From: CAIVND01 sp035532075
GTDB taxonomy: Bacteria > Actinomycetota > Acidimicrobiia > Acidimicrobiales > Bog-793
Length of the DNA stretch: 40,094 nucleotides
Assembly: GCA_035532075.1 (NCBI GenBank)
Contig: DATKRV010000029.1
Coordinates: 1-40,094, forward strand
Direction: 5' to 3'
Every line of letters begins with the position of its first letter. Position 1 is the first letter of the stretch. Under the pieces are notes generated by a model that ran no database searches, had not been told where the DNA came from, and saw only the letters and a program-made list of their open reading frames with translations. Positions 17,112 to 25,307 of the stretch are shown piece after piece. The position numbers and the translations under genes are program-made.

Positions 17112-17142
17112 AATGCCCTCTCGGCGTGAACCCCGAGGGCAT
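17112..17142 (+). repeat. Inverted repeat after the substrate-binding protein gene
   Basis: ATGCCCTC with CGG and the complementary CCGAGGGCAT form a stem with one bulged base and a short loop, 8 nt downstream of the stop codon. It is the first of two hairpins in this spacer and may protect the upstream message or slow transcription. Confidence 0.6.
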
Positions 17143-17153
17143 GGCAGGCTGAC

Positions 17154-17179
17154 GAGAGGGGGGCTTTCGCCCCCCTCTC
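17154..17179 (+). terminator. Strong intercistronic hairpin between the SBP and permease genes
   Basis: GAGAGGGGGGC and GCCCCCCTCTC form a perfect 11-bp GC-rich stem with a TTTC loop. No run of T follows, so it is not a canonical terminator. A partial terminator or an RNA-stabilising element fits better, letting the binding protein be made in excess over the permease, as is common in such operons. Confidence 0.6.
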
Positions 17180-17226
17180 ACGCTGTAACCAGGCTCCGTC
17201 ATATCTCAACTGTGTAAGGTTTTGCC

Positions 17227-18204
17227 GTGCTCTCTTATCTTTTGAGACGACTCCTCGCGAGCGTCATCATCTTGATCTTGTCGAGCATCCTCGTCTTCAC
17301 CATGGTCGCCTACTCGGGTGACCCCCTCGCCTCGTTGCGACTCAATCCCCGCACTCCCGCGGCTGTCTACGCGCTGCGACGCGACGAACTTCACCTGAAC
17401 TATCCGCTGCCACAGCGCTACTGGATCTGGGTCACCCATGCCATCCACGGAGATTTTGGATTGACGATCGGAAACCAGCCGGTCGCCCCCCAGCTCTGGT
17501 CACACCTGCTGGTCACCTGCGAGATGGTGATCATCGCCACAATCATCGCGATCTTCGTCGCGATCGCCGTCGGCGTCTTCTCCGCGATCCGCCAGGGGCG
17601 TGCGTTTGACAGTGCGGCGGCATTCACGAACTATCTCTTCATCTCTGTCCCGGTCTTTGTGCTCGGCCTCCTCCTCAAAGAGTTCGCGGCGATCCCCATG
17701 AACAACGCGATCGGACACACCGTCATCTACACGATCGGCCAGCAGTCTTCGAACCTGAATGGAAATTTCCTCCAGCGATTACCCAACTACGCCGGACACA
17801 CCATCTTGCCGGTACTCGCGCTGATCCTCGTCACCTACCCATCCTGGGCGATCTATCAACGCTCATCGATGCTCGAGGCACTTGACAGTGACTATGTCCG
17901 CCTCGCGCGCGCAAAAGGACTCAGTCCGACTCGCGTGCTGATCCGCCATACGCTGCGCAACGCGCTGATCCCGATCACGACGGTGATCGCCCTCGATTTC
18001 GCCGGCGTGCTCGGTGGAGCGATCCTCGTCGAACAGGTCTTCTCCTGGCAGGGCATCGGCCAGTGGTTCTTGCAGGGCATTCTCGTCCTGGATTTCAATG
18101 TGGTCCAGGCCTACCTGCTTGTCACGGCATTCTTTGTCGTTGCCTTCAACTTCATCGCAGATGTCCTCTATGGCGTACTCGACCCGCGGATTCGCTATGG
18201 CTAG
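17227..18204 (+). CDS. Peptide ABC transporter permease (OppB/DppB family)
   Basis: Membrane permease half. The 325 residues contain an N-terminal membrane helix (LLRRLLASVIILILSSILVF), a periplasmic-side region and about five further hydrophobic segments. The EAA loop that contacts the ATPase is recognisable as EALDSDYVRLARAKGLSPTR with LRNALIP after it. The GTG start has AAGG eight bases upstream. It is translationally coupled to the next permease gene (8-nt overlap). Order SBP-B-C-D-F is the standard layout for oligo/dipeptide importers; the exact substrate cannot be read from sequence. Confidence 0.94.
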   Translation: MLSYLLRRLLASVIILILSSILVFTMVAYSGDPLASLRLNPRTPAAVYALRRDELHLNYPLPQRYWIWVTHAIHGDFGLTIGNQPVAPQLWSHLLVTCEMVIIATIIAIFVAIAVGVFSAIRQGRAFDSAAAFTNYLFISVPVFVLGLLLKEFAAIPMNNAIGHTVIYTIGQQSSNLNGNFLQRLPNYAGHTILPVLALILVTYPSWAIYQRSSMLEALDSDYVRLARAKGLSPTRVLIRHTLRNALIPITTVIALDFAGVLGGAILVEQVFSWQGIGQWFLQGILVLDFNVVQAYLLVTAFFVVAFNFIADVLYGVLDPRIRYG

Positions 18205-19219
18205 GCGCTGGAAAAAAGCTGCCGTCGGTAACGAATCTTCGAATCCAACTGCTGCGGGCCGCGACTTCAAGAGACGCCGCCTTGGCCGCCTGCCAAGAGC
18301 CGGCTCGGAGACGCGCCACATCGGTGACGAACACGGCCTTTCGGGAGATGTCCGCAAGCAGTGGCAGATCGTGCTCGGCCGGTTCGTCCGTCAACCGCGG
18401 GCGATGGTCAGTCTCGGTCTCTTCGCGTTGCTCGGCATCGGGTCGACTCTGGCCGGCCTCTTCTGGCACTACAGCTACCTCGACCTCACCAACCAGATCG
18501 CGACATTCGGCCACGGCGGTCCCTCCTTCCAGCACCCGTTCGGCGTCGACACAATCGGTCATGACCTATTCGCGCAGGTCATGGAGGGAACCAAGGAGGA
18601 CGTCCAGACCGCGCTGTTGGTCGCCGCGATCTCGTCATTGATCGGAACAACGATCGGTGCCCTTGCCGGTTATTTCCGCAGCTGGGTCGACACGATTCTC
18701 ATGCGCTTCACAGACTTCATCCTCGCCGTGCCGTTGCTCGCGATACTGGCGGTGCTCGGCAACCTCGCCGCCAGGCAGTCGGGAAGCTGGTTCTGGGTTG
18801 CGATCATCATTGGAGTTCTCGCCTGGACCTATGTCGCCCGCCTCGTACGGGCGGACTTCCTCTCACTTCGCGAGCGCGACTTTGTCGAGGCTGCCAGGGC
18901 GATCGGGGCCTCCAACCGACGGATCATCATCCGCCACCTGCTTCCCAACGCGCTCGGTCCGATCATCGTCAACGCGACCCTCACCGTGGCAAATGCCATC
19001 ATCCTCGAATCGACGCTCTCCTATCTTGGCCTTGGCATCCAGCCACCGGAGGTCTCGCTCGGTTCGCTCATCGCCGCTGGCGAAGGCGACACGACGACAT
19101 TCTGGTGGCTGTTCGTCTTCCCGGCGGCATTCATCGTCGTCATGATCCTCTGTGTCAATTTCATCGGTGACGGCCTGCGTGAGGCCTTCGATCCGCGCAA
19201 GACCCGGGTGCGCGTCTGA
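18197..19219 (+). CDS. Peptide ABC transporter permease (OppC/DppC family)
   Basis: Second permease half. The ATG at 18197 overlaps the end of the previous gene by 8 nt and gives 340 residues. The first 60 or so residues are a basic, cytoplasmic extension before the conserved region starting around RFVRQPRAMVSLGLF (first membrane helix). HPFGVDTIGHDLFAQVMEGTK is the typical DppC segment. The EAA loop is RERDFVEAARAIGASNRR followed by LLPNALGP. The end GDGLREAFDPRKTR is also typical. Confidence 0.94.
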   Translation: MARRWKKAAVGNESSNPTAAGRDFKRRRLGRLPRAGSETRHIGDEHGLSGDVRKQWQIVLGRFVRQPRAMVSLGLFALLGIGSTLAGLFWHYSYLDLTNQIATFGHGGPSFQHPFGVDTIGHDLFAQVMEGTKEDVQTALLVAAISSLIGTTIGALAGYFRSWVDTILMRFTDFILAVPLLAILAVLGNLAARQSGSWFWVAIIIGVLAWTYVARLVRADFLSLRERDFVEAARAIGASNRRIIIRHLLPNALGPIIVNATLTVANAIILESTLSYLGLGIQPPEVSLGSLIAAGEGDTTTFWWLFVFPAAFIVVMILCVNFIGDGLREAFDPRKTRVRV

Positions 19220-20487
19220 TGAACCCGATTCATGCCCAGAACGCACGGGATCCCTACGCACCACTCCTCGCCATCGATGGTCTCGAGGTGGAGTTTCGCA
19301 CCGCCGAGGGAACGGTCAATGCCGTGCGCGGCGTCGACCTCGAGCTTCGGCCGGGGGAGGTGCTGGGGATCGTCGGCGAATCGGGTTCGGGCAAATCGGT
19401 GACGGCGATGGCAGCGATGGGCCTGTTGCCGCGTTCCGCGAGCGTCCGGGGATCGGTGCGCTTTCGGGGCGAGGAGCTGTTGCACCTTCGCGAGAGGCAG
19501 CTGATGCCCTTTCGCGGCAAGGCGATCTCCATGATCTTCCAGGACCCGATGACCTCTCTCAATCCGGTCTACTCCGTCGGCTGGCAGATCGTCGAGGCGA
19601 TCCGCGCACACCAGGACGTCTCCAAAGAGGAGGCCCTGCAGATCTCGATCGAGCTACTGCGTAAGGTTGGCATCCCCAATCCCGAGGACCGTGTCGCCAA
19701 CTACCCCCACGAATTCTCCGGCGGCATGCGCCAACGCGTCGTCATCGCCATTGCAATTGCCAATAATCCCGAGGTGATTCTCGCCGACGAGCCGACCACG
19801 GCGCTCGACGTCACCGTTCAGGCGCAGGTGCTCGACACATTGCGTACTGCGCTTGAAATGACACACGCGGCGCTGCTCCTGATTACCCACGACCTCGGCG
19901 TGATTGCGGGGATTGCGGATCGTGTCCTCGTCATGTACGCGGGACGTCCGGTCGAGATCGGCACGGTGGATGAGATCTTCTACAACCCCTCGATGCCCTA
20001 CACCCTCGGACTGCTCGGATCGCTACCTCGCGTTGACACCGATGGGAGCGAGAAGCTCCGACCGATTCCCGGCTCGCCACCATCAATGATCGGAAAGCCG
20101 ACCGGATGCCCCTTTGCGCCGCGCTGCCCACTCGCTGCCGATGTGTGTCAAGAGCGCGAACCTGAGCTCGCGCCGGTCAATGCTCAGACACCCAGCCATC
20201 TCGCGGCGTGCCATTTCACCAAACAGGCGCACGACCGGGGCATTTCACTGTTCATCGCGACCTCGGTCGACCTCGACTCCGCGAGCGAGAACCTGGCGAC
20301 GACGGCTCCGGGATCTGCGAGTTCAAAGGCTCCGGGATCAGAAGAGCTGCGCGCCCCAGGGCCTGGAAACTACGTCCTTGCCGAGGGTCTCTCGCCGGCT
20401 GGCCCCGGGGGCTACGAGACCGCGCCCGACGGACATGAGGGATCTGGTGCCACCGGGCCAGCCGACGGGGAGGAGACGACACCGTGA
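19219..20487 (+). CDS. Peptide ABC transporter ATP-binding protein (OppD/DppD family) with long C-terminal tail
   Basis: First ATPase. Walker A GESGSGKS (residues 53-60), signature FSGGM (166-170), Walker B VILADEP (186-192) and H-loop ITHD are intact. The oligopeptide_C region carries four Cys (297, 303, 310, 331) in the pattern GCPFAPRCP...VC...ACH. In mycobacterial OppD this region has been reported to hold an iron-sulfur cluster. Residues about 335-422 form an unusual Pro/Gly/Ala/Ser/Glu-rich tail that looks disordered; the DNA for it contains a repeated GGCTCCGGGATC. The start shares TGATG with the previous gene. Confidence 0.94.
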   Translation: MNPIHAQNARDPYAPLLAIDGLEVEFRTAEGTVNAVRGVDLELRPGEVLGIVGESGSGKSVTAMAAMGLLPRSASVRGSVRFRGEELLHLRERQLMPFRGKAISMIFQDPMTSLNPVYSVGWQIVEAIRAHQDVSKEEALQISIELLRKVGIPNPEDRVANYPHEFSGGMRQRVVIAIAIANNPEVILADEPTTALDVTVQAQVLDTLRTALEMTHAALLLITHDLGVIAGIADRVLVMYAGRPVEIGTVDEIFYNPSMPYTLGLLGSLPRVDTDGSEKLRPIPGSPPSMIGKPTGCPFAPRCPLAADVCQEREPELAPVNAQTPSHLAACHFTKQAHDRGISLFIATSVDLDSASENLATTAPGSASSKAPGSEELRAPGPGNYVLAEGLSPAGPGGYETAPDGHEGSGATGPADGEETTP

Positions 20488-21530
20488 TCTCTAGCTCTGG
20501 CTTCGATGCGGTGACAAAGGTGAAAGAACCTCTCCTCGCGGTCAAAGACCTCGTCAAGCACTTTCCGGTGCGCGGTGGAAAGATCTTCCGGCATACCATC
20601 GGCGAGGTGCACGCGGTATGCGGTGTGTCATTCACGATCGAATCTGGGGAGACGCTTGGTCTCGTCGGCGAGTCCGGATGTGGAAAATCGACGACGGCCC
20701 GATCAATCTTGCAGCTCGTGGAACCGACATCAGGATCGGTGCGCTTCGAGGGCCGGGAACTCACGACGCTTGATGCTGAGGAGATGCGTGGTGTGCGGCG
20801 CGAACTCCAGGTCGTCTTTCAGGACCCCTACGCCTCGCTCGACCCGAAGATCCCGGTCGGCGAGACCATCGCTGAGCCACTCAAGGTGCACGGCATGTGG
20901 CGCGCCAAAGACGGAAATGCAATGGTCGCGGAGGCGCTCCGCCGCGTCGGACTCTCCCCTTCGCACGCTGGACGCTTTCCGAACGAGTTCTCGGGCGGTC
21001 AGCGTCAGCGCATCGGAATTGCTCGGGCGCTGATCATGGAGCCACACCTGCTCGTGCTCGATGAGCCGGTTTCCGCGCTCGACGTCTCCATCCAGGCTGG
21101 CGTTGTGAATCTGCTTGAGGACCTTCAGGCACAGCTCGGACTCGCCTACCTCTTCGTCGCGCACGACCTCTCGGTGGTGCGCCACATCTCTGACCGTGTC
21201 GCGGTGATGTACCTCGGAAAGATCGTCGAGATGGGCAGCAGACAGCAGATCTATGGATTTCCGGCACATCCCTACACTCAGGCGCTGCTCTCCGCGGTAC
21301 CGGTTCCCGACCCCCTGGTCGAAAGGGCGCGCAAGCGCATTGTGCTTCCCGGCGATGTTCCAAGTCCTATCGATCCCCCGAGCGGATGCAGGTTCCGCAC
21401 GAGGTGCTGGAAGGCGCAGGATATCTGCACGGTTGAAGAGCCAAAACTTGATCCGTTCGCGGATGACCACACCGTCGCCTGCCACTTCGCCTCGGTGGAT
21501 CACGAGGTCATACGACCAAAGGGCGGTTAG
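20484..21530 (+). CDS. Peptide ABC transporter ATP-binding protein (OppF/DppF family)
   Basis: Second ATPase, 348 residues. Walker A GESGCGKST (62-70), FSGGQ signature (169-173), Walker B LLVLDEP and H-loop VAHD are intact. The C-terminal Cys pattern (302, 308, 315, 333) mirrors that of the partner ATPase. The GTG start shares GTGA with the previous stop and is preceded by GGGGAGGAG. Its TAG stop overlaps the TAA of the convergent purM-like gene. Confidence 0.95.
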   Translation: MISSSGFDAVTKVKEPLLAVKDLVKHFPVRGGKIFRHTIGEVHAVCGVSFTIESGETLGLVGESGCGKSTTARSILQLVEPTSGSVRFEGRELTTLDAEEMRGVRRELQVVFQDPYASLDPKIPVGETIAEPLKVHGMWRAKDGNAMVAEALRRVGLSPSHAGRFPNEFSGGQRQRIGIARALIMEPHLLVLDEPVSALDVSIQAGVVNLLEDLQAQLGLAYLFVAHDLSVVRHISDRVAVMYLGKIVEMGSRQQIYGFPAHPYTQALLSAVPVPDPLVERARKRIVLPGDVPSPIDPPSGCRFRTRCWKAQDICTVEEPKLDPFADDHTVACHFASVDHEVIRPKGG

Positions 21531-22633
21531 CGCAGTTCGAGCTCGGAGCCGGAAAAACGCACCGCGACCGGTTCGAGGATGACCTCTCTCGGCCCCTCCT
21601 CAACGACGCCGGCAAGAATCGCCTTGAGGCCACAGTCTTTGGCAGCCGAGACGACCCGCTCTCCCGAACCCTTCGCCACATAGACCGCAAATCCGGCGCC
21701 CATGTTCAGTGTCCCGTACGCCTCGTGCGCACCGAGACCCGCCTGGGCGACGAGGAACGAGAGCGCCTCGGGCACCTCGGGGAGTGCGGTCAGACGATAG
21801 GTCACCTCGGCATTCGCACGCATCAGCTTGCGAAGACCATGCCCGGTGACGTGACTGAGATAGTGCACGTCGACCGATCCCAAGAGCAGCGTCTCGACGA
21901 GGCGGACGTAGATCAGCGCGGGATCGAGGATCACCTCCCCGAAGGAGCGCCCGGAGGGCAAAAGGGTACCAAGCCCGTCGGGTAACTCGTCCGCAACCAT
22001 GCGCACCAGCGATGCGCCGTTCGCATGCAGTCCGGAGGACGAGACGATGACAATCTCGTCGGTGGCAACGAGCCGTTCCCCAAGGATTGGCGCGACACCA
22101 TAAGGGATCCGTCCGATTGCGCTCGCAGCGAGGTCGATCTCGTCTGCTTCGATGAGCCCGGAGAGAGTCGGCGACTCCCCCCCACCCCAGGCAGCGCCCG
22201 CATCGTCACATCCTTGCCGAAACCCTTCGACAAGACTCGCATGACGAGACCCGGCATAGAAACCCGCCGCGCCAGTCGCGAAGTAGGCATTGACGACAAA
22301 CGGAAGCGCCCCGACACAGACACAGTCATTGACGGCCGCCGCGACCGTGTCATATCCGATCGAATCAAAGCGGTCAACTCCCGTCTCTTTGAGAAAGCGC
22401 GAGGCGACCATCGACTTCGTGCCGAGGCATTCGAGGACAAAGCCAAGTTGTTCCTCCCCAAGCTTCACAACGACGGCGGATTCGCCACGCGATCGGTCAT
22501 CGACGAGAGCCCCGAGGCGCTCGGCATTCAATGAGGTGTTTGTCGCCGCGCCGATCGCCGCCCGCTTGGCGGCGTCGAGAATCGCGTAATCGACACCCGC
22601 GCCCTCGTAACTTGCGTGGGGAGCCTCACTCAT
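21527..22633 (-). CDS. purM: Phosphoribosylformylglycinamidine cyclo-ligase family protein (divergent PurM)
   Basis: PurM closes the imidazole ring in purine synthesis (FGAM to AIR, using ATP). Family features are the N-terminal YEGAGVDYAILDAAK, SIGYDTVAAAVNDCVCVGA (metal/ATP-binding part), FATGAAGFY, SSSGLHANGASLVR and LNMGAGFAVYV. It departs from common PurM in two active-site segments: WGGGESPTL instead of GGETAEMPG, and SHVTGHGLRKLM instead of AHITGGGL. It may be a distinct PurM clade or a paralogue with another substrate. At 368 residues it is slightly long. Its ATG shares ATGA with the nusB stop. Confidence 0.75.
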   Translation of the reverse strand: MSEAPHASYEGAGVDYAILDAAKRAAIGAATNTSLNAERLGALVDDRSRGESAVVVKLGEEQLGFVLECLGTKSMVASRFLKETGVDRFDSIGYDTVAAAVNDCVCVGALPFVVNAYFATGAAGFYAGSRHASLVEGFRQGCDDAGAAWGGGESPTLSGLIEADEIDLAASAIGRIPYGVAPILGERLVATDEIVIVSSSGLHANGASLVRMVADELPDGLGTLLPSGRSFGEVILDPALIYVRLVETLLLGSVDVHYLSHVTGHGLRKLMRANAEVTYRLTALPEVPEALSFLVAQAGLGAHEAYGTLNMGAGFAVYVAKGSGERVVSAAKDCGLKAILAGVVEEGPREVILEPVAVRFSGSELELR

Positions 22634-23109
22634 TTGCCAAGCGCCCGTCCGTCAAGGGCCACGTGCGCGACCTCCTCCGGGCGCAGCTCGCGACCCAACG
22701 CGGCGAGGATCCCGTTCACAAAGCGACTCGAATCCTCCGTCGAATACTCCTTGGCGAGCTCCACCGCCTCATCGATCACAACGGCATAGGGAATATCGGG
22801 ACGGCACATCAGTTCGAAGGTGGCAAGCCGGAGGAGCTGTCGATCGATGACCGGCATCCGGTTCACGGACCACGAGCGGGCCTTTTCGCCGACCAGGGTG
22901 TCGATCTCGCGCTCGTTCGCCATGACTCCCTCGAACAACTCCATAGCGTATCGCTCCGGGAGTACCGGAAGTCCTCCAAGGACCTTGTCGGCCGTCTCAC
23001 CTTTGGACTCCGCCTCGTACAACAAGCTGAGTGCTCGCTCGCGACCCCGTCGTCGCGCGCCGGCAGCGGGAGCGCCAGCGTCGCGACTAGGCCCGCGTGA
23101 GGTATTCAC
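22630..23109 (-). CDS. nusB: Transcription antitermination factor NusB
   Basis: Binds boxA RNA with NusE in rRNA antitermination. The all-helical family is recognised from RRRGRERALSLLYEAE, the central IDRQLLRLATFELM and IPYAVVIDEAVELAKEYSTEDSSRFVNGILAAL. The only credible start is a GTG at 23109, because no other start codon lies between it and the conserved first helix. This makes the gene overlap the end of efp by 23 nt and gives 159 residues. A longer open frame to 23292 is inside efp and rejected. Confidence 0.94.
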   Translation of the reverse strand: MNTSRGPSRDAGAPAAGARRRGRERALSLLYEAESKGETADKVLGGLPVLPERYAMELFEGVMANEREIDTLVGEKARSWSVNRMPVIDRQLLRLATFELMCRPDIPYAVVIDEAVELAKEYSTEDSSRFVNGILAALGRELRPEEVAHVALDGRALGK

Positions 23110-23647
23110 CGGACCGTGTATCGACCTTGATCTTGTCACCCGGGTTGACAAACAGCGGAACCTGCACAACGAGACCGGTCTCGAGTGTCGCCGGTTTGCG
23201 CGCCCCGGAGACACGATCTCCCTGCAGGCCGGGTTCGGTCTCGGCGATGGTGAGTTCAACGGCGGCCGGCAGATCGACGTCGACAATCTCATCTCCGTAC
23301 TGCTGCATGACAGCAGAGTCCCCCTCTTTCAGGTACAAGGGCGCCTCTCCAAGCGACCTTGCCGGAATCGAGAGCTGGTCATAGGAGACATTGTCCATGA
23401 ACACATAGCCGTCACCGTCTTTGTAGAGGTACTGCATCTCCCGCTTGTCGATGATCGCCTGATCGACCGACTCACCGGCGCGAAAGGTCTTTTCGATCAC
23501 CGCCTTGGTTCTCAGGTTGCGCAGCTTGGTGCGGACAAATGCGCCGCCCTTGCCGGGCTTGACATGCTGGAACTCGACGACGGAAAACAGGCCGTCGGGA
23601 AGATTGAGCGCCATTCCGTTCTTGATGTCGTTCGTCGAAAATGCCAT
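23087..23647 (-). CDS. efp: Translation elongation factor P
   Basis: Relieves ribosome stalling at polyproline. The 186-residue length and three-domain layout are normal. The modification-site loop is VKPGKGGAF with Lys33. The middle and last domains carry YLYKDGDGYVFMDN and VPLFVNPGDKIKVDTRSGEYLTR, the EF-P signature end. The start shares TGATG with the pepP stop, so translation is coupled. Which modification system acts on Lys33 cannot be told from this window. Confidence 0.97.
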   Translation of the reverse strand: MAFSTNDIKNGMALNLPDGLFSVVEFQHVKPGKGGAFVRTKLRNLRTKAVIEKTFRAGESVDQAIIDKREMQYLYKDGDGYVFMDNVSYDQLSIPARSLGEAPLYLKEGDSAVMQQYGDEIVDVDLPAAVELTIAETEPGLQGDRVSGARKPATLETGLVVQVPLFVNPGDKIKVDTRSGEYLTRA

Positions 23648-24780
23648 CAGAGCTGGTAATCCTTCGTAGATCTCGTCAGTGGTCGTGCACCATCTTCGGT
23701 GACTTCGAGTGTGTCTTCGATGCGCACTCCGCCAGACTCGGGGAGGTACGCGCCCGGTTCAACCGTCACGACCATTCCTTTCCTCAGGATATCAGTCGCT
23801 CTCGCCCCCACCGATGGGGCCTCGTGGATCTCGCGACCGACGCCGTGGCCCGTGCCATGGATGAAGCTTTCGCCAAAACCCCTCGATTCGAGCACACGCC
23901 GACAGATCCCATCCACCTCGGCACCGCTCACACCTGGTGCGAGCGCGTCCACTCCCGCCTGCTGTGCGAGCGCGACTGCGTGGATCTGCTCGAACTGGAG
24001 GGCATTTGGTTCGCCGATGACAAAGGTACGCGTCATGTCCGAGTGATACCCGTCGACGATCGCACCGAAATCGATGACGACAAAATCCCCGTCGCCGATC
24101 TTCCGATTGGTCGGTCGCATATGCGGAAGAGCGGAGTTCGGACCCGAGGCAACTATGGTTTCGAACGAGGCTCCCGACGCGCCATGGACGCGCATCGCGT
24201 ACTCAAGTTCGGCGGCAAACTCGGACTCGCTGGGACGTTCGAGCAGACGCGGCTTCACCTCGTCGAGCGCACAGTCGGCGATGGCACACGCCTGTGCGAT
24301 GCGCGCGACCTCGCCGACATCCTTGATCGCGCGCATCGACTCGACCAGACCGCTCGTGGCCACAGGCTCGAGTGAGCGTGTACCCGATATCTGACAAAAA
24401 AAAGCCCATGACACATCAGAGGCCTCGAGCCCAAGCCGGTCGGTCGATGAGGCCGCTCGCGTGATCGCGTCAATCTGGGATTCAAGGTTGCCGATCGTGA
24501 CACTCGCCTCCACGCCCGCGAGCGCGAGCTCCGAACACGACTGATCGCGATAACGGCCGTCGGTCGTGAACACCACCTCGTCTCGAGTGATGAGCAAGAG
24601 CGAGGAAGATCCCGAGAATCCCGTGAGATAGGAGATGTTCTCGCGCTTGGTCACCAACAGCGCGTCACAGCCGGATTCATCAAACAACGCGATCGCCCGC
24701 CCGATACGCGAAGGAGTCTCCATTTCCGGCAGTGGGATCTCGGGCAACGGGGCCTGCTCGCTCGAAAGATGAATGCTCAC
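23647..24780 (-). CDS. pepP: Xaa-Pro aminopeptidase / M24 metallopeptidase
   Basis: Cleaves the bond before proline at peptide N-termini. The N-terminal creatinase-like domain runs to about residue 145. The pita-bread domain contains the metal ligands in VIDFGAIVDGYHSDMTRTF, GTGHGVGREIHEAP and VEPGAYLPESGGVRIEDT. A GTG at 24780, 8 nt after the aroQ stop, gives 377 residues; an ATG at 24723 would give 358. A frame extending to 24984 overlaps aroQ and is rejected. The coding strand contains a run of eight T at 24396-24403 with the frame intact. Confidence 0.92.
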   Translation of the reverse strand: MSIHLSSEQAPLPEIPLPEMETPSRIGRAIALFDESGCDALLVTKRENISYLTGFSGSSSLLLITRDEVVFTTDGRYRDQSCSELALAGVEASVTIGNLESQIDAITRAASSTDRLGLEASDVSWAFFCQISGTRSLEPVATSGLVESMRAIKDVGEVARIAQACAIADCALDEVKPRLLERPSESEFAAELEYAMRVHGASGASFETIVASGPNSALPHMRPTNRKIGDGDFVVIDFGAIVDGYHSDMTRTFVIGEPNALQFEQIHAVALAQQAGVDALAPGVSGAEVDGICRRVLESRGFGESFIHGTGHGVGREIHEAPSVGARATDILRKGMVVTVEPGAYLPESGGVRIEDTLEVTEDGARPLTRSTKDYQL

Positions 24781-24788
24781 GGGATGGG

Positions 24789-25235
24789 TTACCTTGCGCC
24801 GATGAGTTGCGCGGCAGCTTCGATGGCAAGTTCGTAACCAAATCCGCCAAATCCGGCGATGGTACCCGCCGCAACCGGAGCGATGACCGACTGGTGCCGA
24901 AATGATTCGCGCGCTCCGGGATTCGAGAGATGCAGTTCGATGACCGGACCCGAAAAGCTCGCGAGCGCATCGTGCAACGACCATCCGTAGTGCGTCAACG
25001 CGCCGGCGTTGATGATGATCGCTGCGACCCGCCCACGCGCCCGATGGACCTCGAGAACGAGATCAGCCTCCGCCTCGCTCTGGAAGTGCTCCAGCGTCAA
25101 CGCGTATTGAAGCGCCGCGGCGCGAGCCCGTCCTACGTAGTCCTTTAGCGTGGCGCTCCCATAGATCTCGGGCTCTCGCTCTCCAAGCAGCGCGAGATTG
25201 GGCCCAGAGAGCAACAGCACGGTGGGTTCTGCCAT
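24789..25235 (-). CDS. aroQ: 3-dehydroquinate dehydratase, type II
   Basis: Third shikimate step. The 148-residue size marks the type II enzyme. Family segments are SGPNLALLGEREPEIYG with the active-site loop, FQSEAEADLV (QSN/QSD region), INAGALTHYGWSLHDA with the catalytic region, and IELHLSNPGARESFRHQS with the catalytic His. The ATG at 25235 is preceded by GAGGAG with an 8-nt gap; a TTG two codons earlier is less likely. It lies between aroB and pepP as in other actinobacteria. Confidence 0.95.
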   Translation of the reverse strand: MAEPTVLLLSGPNLALLGEREPEIYGSATLKDYVGRARAAALQYALTLEHFQSEAEADLVLEVHRARGRVAAIIINAGALTHYGWSLHDALASFSGPVIELHLSNPGARESFRHQSVIAPVAAGTIAGFGGFGYELAIEAAAQLIGAR

Positions 25236-25307
25236 GGCCAATTCTCCTCACGAGAGCACGTCCGCTCCACCGCGAAATGCTAATCGGCGAATACCTTCCG
25301 GCAGACC

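Noticed and set aside
16531..17202. 223-codon minus-strand frame inside the SBP gene
   Set aside because: Antisense shadow of a well-recognised substrate-binding protein; no ribosome binding site or motif.
20730..21503. 257-codon minus-strand frame inside the second ATPase gene
   Set aside because: Antisense shadow; the plus-strand frame has all ABC ATPase motifs.
23110..23292. Longer nusB starting inside efp
   Set aside because: The extra residues are not conserved and overlap efp by about 200 nt; the GTG at 23109 suffices.
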